NCBI RefSeq assembly: GCF_000003855.2
Contig: NW_003101639.1
Location: forward strand, 1 to 16,065
Direction: 5' to 3'
Source: Blastomyces gilchristii SLH14081
Taxonomy: Eukaryota; Ascomycota; Eurotiomycetes; Onygenales; Ajellomycetaceae
DNA length: 16,065 bases
Numbering within the stretch: position 1 is the first letter of the stretch; the number at the start of each line of letters is the position of its first letter. Shown here piece by piece: positions 8,822-16,065 of this stretch. The translations under genes were made by a program, and so were the position numbers. A model generated the notes under the pieces. It made no database searches, was not told where the DNA came from, and saw only the letters and a program-made list of their open reading frames with translations.

Positions 8822-9474
8822 TTAAATTTCTGCTATCTCAACTGACCAGCTTCTACCAATCATTTGAATCTCGCGGATGAACTGATTACTCGCTGTTTTG
8901 AAACTCTCTGTGAACATTGTTGTTCTTCCTACTGGGTTTGTATCGTCAGCCTGGTAGAAGGGGTTCTGCAATAGCTTAATATACGCAGTTTGCAATACTC
9001 GGAATGCCTATTTCACCTATGTCAGCGTAGTCAATATCTAAAGATGTGCAGCCTATGACTTGCCGGTTTCAAGTCTGAATCACGGAGACCGACGAGAGGT
9101 GCCATCTTCTTCTTGTCGACGCTAGATGTGACATTCCCATCCATGTCGACGATAATCAAAAACTTGACACCAGTATTCGTTAGCCACCCATAGGCAGCAA
9201 ACCTCTCGTCGAAAGAATGTAATAGGCCCAAGTACTGATCCACCGACGTGTGTTTCCAGCGTATTGCAACCAGATCAAGACATGAGTTTAGGAGAAGCGA
9301 AAGCTCGAGGCGAGAGTCCTCATGAGGTGGAAATATTGAGATATGGAGAGGATTGTCCTGCATCGCTTGTGTCAGTTTCGGTGTGTGGTCCAACGGGTAA
9401 GCTGAGGTACAGCCTGGGTTTTGTCTTACGAGTTTTCCAATTATGCCGATACATGCGATTGAAGGGGATCCCAT
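8822..9474 (-). CDS. TRAPPC2L: TRAPP complex subunit, TRAPPC2L/Tca17 type (sedlin family), 3 exons
   Basis: The exons are 9430-9474, 9064-9357 and 8822-9007 (complement), giving 174 residues and ending with TAA. Known role of the family: a small longin-fold subunit of TRAPP, the Rab/Ypt guanine-nucleotide exchange complex at the Golgi, where yeast Tca17 helps assemble or stabilise TRAPPII. Seen here: the N-terminal strand SIACIGIIGK (5-14), NPLHIS (17-22), the core YGWLTNTGVKFLIIVDMDG (71-89), a variable Lys-rich loop (about 92-102) and the C-terminal helix LLQNPFY (125-131). WLTN and NPFY are positions conserved with animal TRAPPC2L. Start: the ATG at 9474 begins just before the conserved first strand and has G at -3. 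An in-frame ATG at 9630 would add 52 unlike residues, so I treat that part as 5' UTR. No stops or RIP-like damage are seen. The exon structure is inferred from homology. Confidence 0.92.
9008..9063 (-). other. Intron 2 of the TRAPPC2L-like gene (56 nt, GC-AG)
   Basis: The donor is GCAAGT and the acceptor GAAATAG, with CTGAC upstream of the acceptor. This choice joins SDLKP to AFRVLQTAY, matching the family's final helix. Using the nearby GT (GTCATA) does not restore the homologous frame. GC-AG introns are a known minor class with just this donor form. Confidence 0.82.
9358..9429 (-). other. Intron 1 of the TRAPPC2L-like gene (72 nt, GT-AG)
   Basis: The donor is GTAAGA and the acceptor GATGCAG, with a CTGAC branch-site-like motif about 15 nt from the 3' end. 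Removing it joins IGIIGKL to DNPLHIS, as in the protein family. The intron is 24 codons with no stop, so unspliced RNA stays open through it. Confidence 0.88.
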
Positions 9475-9790
9475 ACCCTTCTCCAATGCAGAAAAGTTGA
9501 AAAAAGTTTTCATCATTGACACCCTCCCGATGAGCTGGGCGGGCTGGCTTTGCTTGAGCTCTTGACAGTTGTACGTCATAACGAAGAGCCAGCTCAATCC
9601 ATGAATTGACTTGGATAGAATAGAGGTCATGTGATTAGCAGCGCCAGAGACTACCTAGGTATTCGTGTGGGGAAGGAGCTAGCTACTGTAACGTAATCAA
9701 CCACCCAACGCCCGCGTACACCCAACTAGACTGACCGTGTGACCGTGTCTGGGACCAGGACCAAACTTTACAGTTGTCACATTGCCTAAA
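9475..9790 (-). promoter_or_regulatory. Upstream region of the TRAPPC2L-like gene
   Basis: About 315 bp of normal-GC DNA lies directly 5' of the gene and presumably holds its 5' UTR and core promoter. It is open in frame with exon 1 back to an ATG at 9630, but the extra residues resemble nothing in the family. No TATA box or other named element can be picked out. AT-rich, CpG-poor DNA begins beyond about 9790. Confidence 0.5.
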
Positions 9791-10478
9791 AGCATTACTC
9801 CTGATCATGGTTTGTGTTCATCACATTGATCTCAAATAGACTGGTCACTGAAATCATGAATTTCACATTTGATCTCATTTAGTCTGATTCTATATATTTC
9901 TTGATGTGAATTCTGCTGAGACTAGTCATTAAAAAAACATGCAAAGTAACTATATATTAAATCTCAAAATGAAATCATGACTTGAAAAAAATGAGAAAGT
10001 GATCTCATTTAATCTCATTTAGTCTTATTCTTAGCATAAAGTTACTATTTTTAGACATTTTAAGGTTTTTTTAGACTATTTTTAATTTTTTAAAAAGTAA
10101 TACTTTTTAATAATACTTAAATAAGATTTAAAGTTATTTAAAGTAATAAAAATAATTTAAATTAAGAAGTGAAAATCATGATCTCATTTGAAAAATATAA
10201 TAAGAGTAGATAGTAAGTCTTACTAAAATAGTATAAAACTACTATTTAATATTAAAACTATGTAATAAGATTAGTTAAATTGATAATAAGACTATTAAAA
10301 ATTCTGATTCTGGTTTCAGACACAGTCACATAGTCAGTCTAATCTTAAATTATATTATTTTAAATATTAAAGATTTCAGATTCACTTTTCAAATAAAAAT
10401 CTAGTCTTAAATAAAGAATATGTTTAAATTCTTAATTATATTTTTATTCTGATCTTATTATTAAGAATAGTATTAAAT
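9791..10478. other. AT-rich gap between the TRAPP gene and the gypsy element
   Basis: No coding potential is seen. The decamer gatctcattt recurs at 9871, 10001 and 10180, and tctcatttagtct followed by g/t and attct appears at about 9873 and 10013. This suggests remnants of one or more degraded repeats. CpG is absent. Confidence 0.55.
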
Positions 10479-10754
10479 TGTAAGAGGTCTACACTGAATA
10501 GATCAGTATAATATTGATAGGTCTTATATAACAAAGAGAAAAACATTAGAGAAGAAAAGAAAGAGAAAGTGCAAGAATCAGTAATCAAAGTAAATATTTA
10601 TACATGTATGTAATGACATACACAGTGATGCTTTAGAGTGAAAGAATATACATGTGTTCATAGCAGCTGAGAATCAGTGATCAGAAATGAGACAGTAGAA
10701 ATCTATAAAGTGTATGAAATAGTCTATATAATTGATCAGGCGCAGCTCACTACA
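10479..10754 (-). repeat. 3' LTR of the gypsy element (276 bp)
   Basis: On the element's strand it begins TGTAGTGAGC and ends CTCTTACA, so it has TG...CA ends. The outer boundary at 10479 is set by where similarity to the right copy (15857 on) stops. The inner boundary is inferred from the TG start directly after the pol stop and polypurine stretch. It retains little CpG (a GCGC near 10741). Confidence 0.85.
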
Positions 10755-10772
10755 TTAGTCCTCTTCTTTCAG
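10755..10772 (-). promoter_or_regulatory. Polypurine tract at the pol/3' LTR junction
   Basis: The minus strand reads GAAAGAAGAGGACTAA immediately before the LTR's TGTAG. The purine run would prime plus-strand DNA synthesis. It lies within the last codons of pol, whose TAA stop touches the LTR. Confidence 0.7.
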
Positions 10773-10784
10773 AAGCAGTTTTCA

Positions 10785-10960
10785 TTAGTCAAGAACTGCT
10801 GTTTCAGATAATACAGAACTCAGAGTTCAGATTGATTAATTATAGCTGACTTATTTCACAAGATATTATCAACTGCAGCTGTGTGATCTCTTATTAAGAA
10901 TATCTTCAATCTCTCACTCAAGCTCATTATCTTCTTCTATAATCTCTGACAGCTGTCAGT
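10785..10960 (-). pseudogene. Chromodomain at the C-terminus of gypsy Pol
   Basis: In frame with integrase, the segment reads ELE-stop-EIEDILNKR, then YLVK-stop-VSYN, then LSETAVLD. These correspond to the chromodomain pattern of a Glu-rich first strand, YLVKWxGY and the closing helix. Two of the aromatic-cage and structural Trp positions are now stops. Chromodomains of chromoviruses bind modified histone H3 and guide integration to heterochromatin, which would suit an element lying in an AT-rich isochore. Function is inferred from the family only. Confidence 0.82.
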
Positions 10961-13900
10961 CAGAAGTTAGTTGAGAAGAGAATAAATCAGTGACAGCATA
11001 GCAGAGTAAGCTTATATAAAAGATATTATAAATCTCTGATAATATGTCAAGATAGTAGTTATAACTATCTAGAACTTCTATCACTTTATACTTGATATAA
11101 TAATAATCTAGTGTATAAGATGAATATGTGATTTGTATATTCTTAAGATTCAATTATACTAGATCTTCTATCTTATATTGTTCAGCAGAGTCTTAGTGAA
11201 TATTAATTTAATTCTCTTAATCTTGTTTTACAGTTGTTATGAAGATCTCTACTCAATCACAGATATCTCAGAGCTTTATTACTATATTATCAGTGATCTG
11301 AATCAGACTGCAGAGATTCAGTATGAACTATATAATCTTTAGAAGATTTAACATCTTCATATAATAATTATATGTAAGAAAGAACAGACTTATATCTATT
11401 AAAATAATATCTTATTTATTAATAGTGATCTCTGCATGTAGAAGTAAATCATATTAATTATCTTATAAGTAATTATAGAACTTACAGAGATAGTTCTTTA
11501 CAGTCTGAATTATTCATTCTGATATATTATCAGTCTTGAAGTGATAGACAGTTGATAGATAGTATATAATCTTGAGAACTTGACAGATTCTTGTTCAGAG
11601 AGTACTTATAAATTAATGACTCTGATCTGATACTATTAATCTTAGTAACTTATATATCTGATAGAATGAACTCTGTAAGAAGACTTCAATAACTTGTTTA
11701 GTATTTATCTTATCATAAGATTTTAATATTACATCTTTACTTAGTCAGTTAATAATGATCAGAATGTTCTTACAATTCTTACTCTTAAATAGATTAATAG
11801 TGAAGTCAATCACTACATCTCATCAGATTCTATCAGAAATATCAAGTGATTTCAGTAGATCTTTTCTACAGTTCTTTTATAAGACAATAGAAGAATAGTA
11901 GTTACAGTTTCAGACAAAGCATCTGATACTATTTAATATCTCAGATTAATAGAACTCTTAGAAGATCATTCTATACAGTTATTCACAGTCTGAATGATTA
12001 ATTATATACAAATTATATATCTCTTGTATTATCTGAGTGTGTAAGAGTTCAGAGTGAGAGACTCAGTATCATTCACAGAATTATAGAGTGTTATTATTAT
12101 TAATTGAATATTCTGAGATGTCAGTTCTTACACATAATTCTGAGAGAAATCAGAGTGCTTCTTATTATACTACTTCAGTGAGTGCTGAAAGAAGTTTATC
12201 AGTTTAAGCTGCTATATATCATAACTCATCTAATGTAGATTCAGAAGAAGTTAAGATATCAGTGATAGTTCTAATCAGAGAAGTATATATAGTGCTGTGA
12301 GCTGTTTTATCTTGATCAGCTAGTATCTTCAGATTCAAGAGTCAGTGCTCTCAGTTCATTCAGTAAGTATCTATTATATCAGATGATATATCTTACTCTC
12401 ATTGTGAGAGAACATCTACTATCAAGTTCTGACTGTCAGAACAGTAGTATATTATAAAATGAAAGCAGCTTAAGAACTCAGATTATTATATCTATTATTC
12501 AGTGAGTTTACAGATAGTTGTGAAGTATTTAAGATTTTTATAATCTGTGATTATCTCAAATTCAGAGACACTTCAAAGTTCAGAGTTTCATTCTTCTAAA
12601 CAGTATACAATTGTGAGAAGTTTCTTATCATAGATCTTATAATTGTATTCAGTGAGACTCAGTTTCTTAGATATGAAGATATATGATTATAGAATATCTT
12701 CATTATTATATTATAATATCACTTCTTCTGTTACATAGTCAGAGAAATCAGTCTCAATAACTGTCTCATGATCAGAATTGAATATTATCAGTAGAGAAGT
12801 ATTAATGAATATCTTCTTCATCTGTATAAATGCAGCTTCAGTGTCTACTGATTATTGAAATACTGAGTCTTTCTTAGTAAGATCTGTAAGTGATCTCATA
12901 ATATCTGAGAAGTTTTATATAAATCACTGATAGAAGTTAGTAAATTCAATGAAGCTTTATACATCTTTCACAGTATGTGAAGCTTCTCATTCAAGAATGA
13001 CAGAGATCTTCTCAGAATTCATTCAAATCTTCTTATCAGCTTCTATAATAAAATCTAAGTATTTAGTACTCTTAACTTCAAAATCATACTTGTTAATATC
13101 AATTGATAGTTCTGCTTCTTATAGTCATTATAATACTCTTCACACATACTCTTGATATTCTTTTCTGAATTTATTAATGAAGATGAGAATATTATCTGAA
13201 TAAGTAGATATAAACTTATCAAGAAAATCTCAGAGTACTCAGTTAATACACTTCTGAAATATACTGAGATCATTAGTCAGTTCAAAGAGTGTGACTATTC
13301 ATTTAAAGAGATTATAACATATTCAGAATACTATAAGTTATTCATCTTCTTCAGTAATACAAATCTTATGAAACATAGTAATGATATCTAGCTTTATAAA
13401 CTATTAAGCTTATCTGATCTATGCTAGGGTTTTATTGATAAGAGATAAGAGATATCAATCTTTCTTTATCAATCTGTTCAGATCTTAGTAGTTCACACAG
13501 AATTGAAGTTCTTTATCTAGCTTCTTTATAAAGAGAATAGAAGCTGCAGTGAAAGAGTTATTAATATATATAAATCTCTTATCTAACAGATCATTGAGTG
13601 TCTTTCAAAGAAGAAGAAGTTCATCTTAAGATATATTATAAAGAGGGTCTTACAGTGACTCAGAGTTCTTATCATTTTTCTTTTCTAACTTGATACTGCG
13701 ATTCACTTCTGAGCCTTGTAAAGAAGGTATATTTATAATATTATCTTATTGAAAGACATCTAGATAATCATGATATTATTGAGAAAGTTTTGTATAAGAA
13801 TCTATTATTATAATATAGAATAACTTTTCTAGAGTCTTCTTAATATCAGTCAGACTGACAGAATAGATTGATATATAATTCTGCTATCAGTGATCTTGTC

Positions 13901-14437
13901 AGTGACTCTGTCAGTGATTTTAATGATGACTTCTTTTTCAGAGTATTTTATAAGTGTTGACAGAGATCTGTGTAAGATTCATAGTCTTATGAATATCATC
14001 TTTATAAATTCTATCATTGTTAGAGAATATTAAGCTTCTGTTTCAAGTATTTAATAAGATGTCTTGTTCAGATAGTCAGATAAGTCTTAATATAAGATTA
14101 TAATTGAAATTATTAACTTCATATATATAGACATCTTCACATTGATGTTCTCTCACATCTATGTTTAGTTTCACTATGTAACAGATACAAACATCTTTTA
14201 AGTCATTAAATTCTGTGAGAAGTTGAGATTTTAATAAGAGAATACACTGAAGATTATAATATCTTACAACTGAAGATTTTATCATTGCATAGTAATATAG
14301 ATTACTGTCTATCATGGCTTTCATATTATACATATTATCAATCACAGTAGATACAAGAATCACATTTATTATTATTTTCTCTTCAAATTGTTATTATCTG
14401 ATCTCTTCAAGCTTCTATTTATGAATTTGAACAGAAG

Positions 14438-15538
14438 CTAATCTTTTCTCTGTTTTATCAGAACATTCTTATAGTTATCTTCTGAATCTTTCTTCACTGC
14501 AATGTGGTTGGTATGAACAGACACTGATTCATCTTTCAAATGAGAAGACACTAATCTTTCTCTTGATTGAGAAGGTACATAGATTAATCAGTAGTTGAAA
14601 TCAATGTGCTCTGATCAGTTATAGTTGATGCATACTTCTCATTGACATTGATCAGTGACTTCTTCAGAAGTGATCTCAGAAACTCAGAAGCCTGTTTAAA
14701 CAGCAGAGACTCTTGCTTATACATAGATATTTGAGTCTACTCAATTCATAGCATCTGTATCATTGTTATTCTTCAGCACAGATATATGAGTTACTGAAGT
14801 GTAACATCTTCTATCACTATTCTGTATACTCTTGAGCTTGATAAGACAGTCATTCAATATCTGAAGCTGTGTACAGAAGTCTTTATAAGTCTGATCTTTA
14901 TCTACACTTATAAGAGTCTGTAAGAGTTTGAAAGTTAATGTCTTCTTGAGTATACTAATCTTTATTTGATTCTCTCAAGATTGACTATTTACTTCTAGAA
15001 TTTTGATGTTGAAGTTAAAGATAAATATTGTAAGAGAAGTGTTTCTCTGTTAAATACTCTGTAATCAATCTAATACTTTCTGTTGTATGACAGTGTCTTG
15101 AAACAGAATATCAAGATATTTAATAATATTATCAGATGTTTGTAACACTGATTCACATGCTTTCATTCATGAATAAAACTTCTGTTTTATATAATTCTTC
15201 AATTATTCATTGATATATCAATCTTAATTGATTAATGAACTGATGATATCTTTATCTACACTCAGTTTCACAAGCATTTCCATTCTTCATAATGAGTAGA
15301 GAGTGAGATTGAAAGTATTAAAATACATGAGAGTATCTAAGCATTCTTTCAGCACTTTTGTATTCATTTCTGTAGATATTGAAATTACATGAGTTAATTA
15401 TTAAATCTCTTCATATTGACATTGTTAAGTTGCATGCATATCAGCTATTTATTGTTATTATAATTTCAATATTAGTTGAAGCCACTGTGATATTGTATCT
15501 ATGCTTGCATTCAAGAGTTTCATATTATTATTAGACAT
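14438..15538 (-). pseudogene. Gypsy gag remnant with one zinc knuckle
   Basis: The ATG at 15538 (MSNNNMKLLNAS) opens a frame that can be followed for about 367 codons to TAG at 14438-14440. The middle part, containing LDTLMYFNTFNLTL near 15343 and ACESVLQTSDNIIKYLD near 15160, looks like a retrotransposon capsid region. A CX2CX4HX4C nucleocapsid knuckle lies at 14591-14632, with its second and fourth Cys now Tyr (C-I-N-Y ... H ... Y). In-frame stops fall mostly in the N-terminal third and near the knuckle. Pol is in the -1 frame relative to gag, and the two overlap or adjoin around 14400-14500, so the intact element probably used -1 frameshifting. An old indel is the alternative. Assignment to gag rests on position, the knuckle and the element's order. 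Confidence 0.85.
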
Positions 15539-15856
15539 GATTGTATCAATCATTGAATGTGTAATTGTATGAATATCTTATATGTCTGAGTGTCAGAACT
15601 CTCAGGTTTTTCACTGACATTCTCTTATAAAATCTTACTCTCTTTGTAAGGTCTTATTACAGAGTCAGAATGACTGATGAGCAAGCTTCTATCTGAGAAC
15701 TATCTGAGAACTCAGTATCTGCTTAACTGTTTGACTGTTTCTCTATTTCTTACATGTTATTTATGCATTTGAATATCTCAGTGGAAAATTATTTCTAATG
15801 AGAAGATAATGCATGAATAATCATTTCTAATAAGAAGATAATGAATGTTTTTCTAG
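15539..15856 (-). other. 5' leader of the gypsy element, with 32-bp direct repeats
   Basis: This is the untranslated stretch between the 5' LTR and the gag ATG. Next to the LTR, atttctaatgagaagataat (15791) recurs in near-identical form at 15823, a 32-bp period. An 11-bp tatctgagaac doublet occurs at 15690-15711. The sequence directly after the LTR on the minus strand starts CTAGAAAAACATTC, which is not complementary to a tRNA 3' end that I recognise. The primer-binding site is therefore either mutated or of the self-priming type known in some chromoviruses. Confidence 0.65.
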
Positions 15857-16065
15857 TGTAAGAGGCCTACACTGAATAGATCAGTATAATATTGATAAGT
15901 CTTATATAACAAAGAGAAAAATGTTAGAGAAGAAAAGAAAGAGAAAGTGTGAGAATCAGTGATTAAAGTGAATATTTATACACATACATGATGATGTACA
16001 CAGTGATGCTTTAGAGCAGAAGAATATACACGCGTTTGTAGCGGCCGAGGATCAGTGATTGAAAC
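15857..16065 (-). repeat. 5' LTR of the gypsy element, truncated by window end
   Basis: It aligns without gaps to 10479-10687 at a constant offset of 5378. About 86 percent of positions are identical, and all but one of the differences are transitions. CpGs survive at 16030-16046 (acgcg, gcggccg) where the left copy has TG or CA. About 67 bp are expected beyond the window. Confidence 0.93.

Larger units (their letters stand above)
10755..14437 (-). pseudogene. Gypsy pol remnant: protease, RT, RNase H, integrase, chromodomain
   Basis: One frame runs from about 14430 to the TAA at 10755-10757. In order: protease with AMIDS-N at about 14301-14315 (catalytic Asp kept, DSG now DSN); RT from about 13650 to 13060, with the LDI motif-A Asp kept near 13388 and the YxDD box now YSDN (13191-13202); RNase H starting ETDFSDY near 12755, then YNYKIYDKKLL; integrase with a zinc region (about 11890-12030) that has lost one His and one Cys to Tyr, and a DDE core with Asp at 11805-11807, Asp at 11625-11627 and Glu at 11517-11519 (35 residues between the last two); then a conserved NLKNIQ...YKVIEVLDS segment (10956-11153) and the chromodomain. 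Stops replace Trp and Arg codons. The protein would have carried out reverse transcription and integration, but this copy cannot. Confidence 0.92.
10479..16065 (-). mobile_element. Degenerate Ty3/gypsy chromodomain retrotransposon (chromovirus), 5' end cut by window edge
   Basis: On the minus strand the order is 5' LTR (right, truncated), leader, gag, then protease-RT-RNase H-integrase-chromodomain, and 3' LTR (left). This domain order, with integrase after RT and a C-terminal chromodomain, defines a Ty3/gypsy chromovirus. The 3' LTR spans 10479-10754. If the 5' LTR is the same length, the element is about 5.65 kb. Stops and substitutions inactivate gag and pol, yet the pol frame is uninterrupted by indels over about 3.6 kb. 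The two LTRs differ at about 30 of 209 comparable positions, all transitions but one. This fits an element inserted intact and then mutated by a C-to-T process. A target-site duplication cannot be checked because the right end is outside the window. Confidence 0.95.

Noticed and set aside
9264..9500. Plus-strand open frame antisense to the TRAPPC2L-like gene
   Set aside because: It lies across exons 1-2 and intron 1 of a gene supported by homology, so it is a shadow.
13055..13273. Minus-strand 72-codon frame over the RT region
   Set aside because: It is out of frame with the RT. The real, interrupted RT reading uses the adjacent frame that carries YSDN.
10479..16065. CRISPR array, phage-like or bacterial operon structure
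   Set aside because: There are no regularly spaced conserved repeats with unique spacers. The DNA is eukaryotic, with spliced genes and retroelements.
1..16065. Classic Neurospora-type CpA RIP as the explanation of AT-richness
   Set aside because: CpA and TpG stay abundant while CpG and CpC/GpG are depleted, and the LTR differences point to CpG.

Overview
The window looks like an AT-rich, repeat-dominated tract of a filamentous ascomycete chromosome. Two degenerate retrotransposons, both on the minus strand, fill most of it. Short stretches of ordinary base composition lie between them, and one of these carries an apparently intact three-exon housekeeping gene. In the AT-rich tracts CpG is almost absent and CpC/GpG is rare, while CpA, TpG and CpT are common. 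This is the outcome expected of a repeat-induced point mutation (RIP)-like process aimed mainly at CpG. CpG-biased RIP and AT-rich isochores full of gypsy elements are known from Onygenales (Coccidioides and Blastomyces types), so a fungus of that kind is my best guess. That placement is inference, not proof.

Layout. 1-4172 (-): a mutated Tad-like LINE. ORF2 (endonuclease and reverse transcriptase) is cut by the left edge, and ORF1 (coiled-coil/Ser-rich protein with three zinc knuckles) lies at 2538-4172. 4173-5574: AT-rich DNA with short direct repeats, a strong hairpin and a ~155-bp degraded tandem duplication. About 5575-5828: a small CpG-containing island of unknown origin. 5829-6940: AT-rich DNA with a purine-rich tract and one ATG-less open frame. 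6940-8475: a normal-GC island with repeats, an 18-bp minisatellite and no gene I can recognise. 8476-8821: an AT-rich spacer with a 15-bp tandem repeat. 8822-9474 (-): a TRAPPC2L/Tca17-type TRAPP subunit with two introns. 9475-9790: its upstream region. 9791-10478: AT-rich DNA. 10479-16065 (-): a Ty3/gypsy chromodomain element (chromovirus) with a complete 3' LTR on the left, pol, gag and leader, and a 5' LTR cut by the right edge.

Neither retrotransposon can be active. Stops interrupt every long frame, and key residues are gone: the gypsy RT YxDD box, protease DSG, integrase zinc ligands and Gag knuckle cysteines, and the LINE RT motif A Asp and endonuclease Glu. The damage is nearly all transitions, so the reading frames can still be followed for kilobases. 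The TRAPP gene shows no such damage. Nothing in the window convincingly forms a new multi-gene system. The strongest unusual signal is the dinucleotide specificity of the mutation process, which can be read directly from the two LTR copies.
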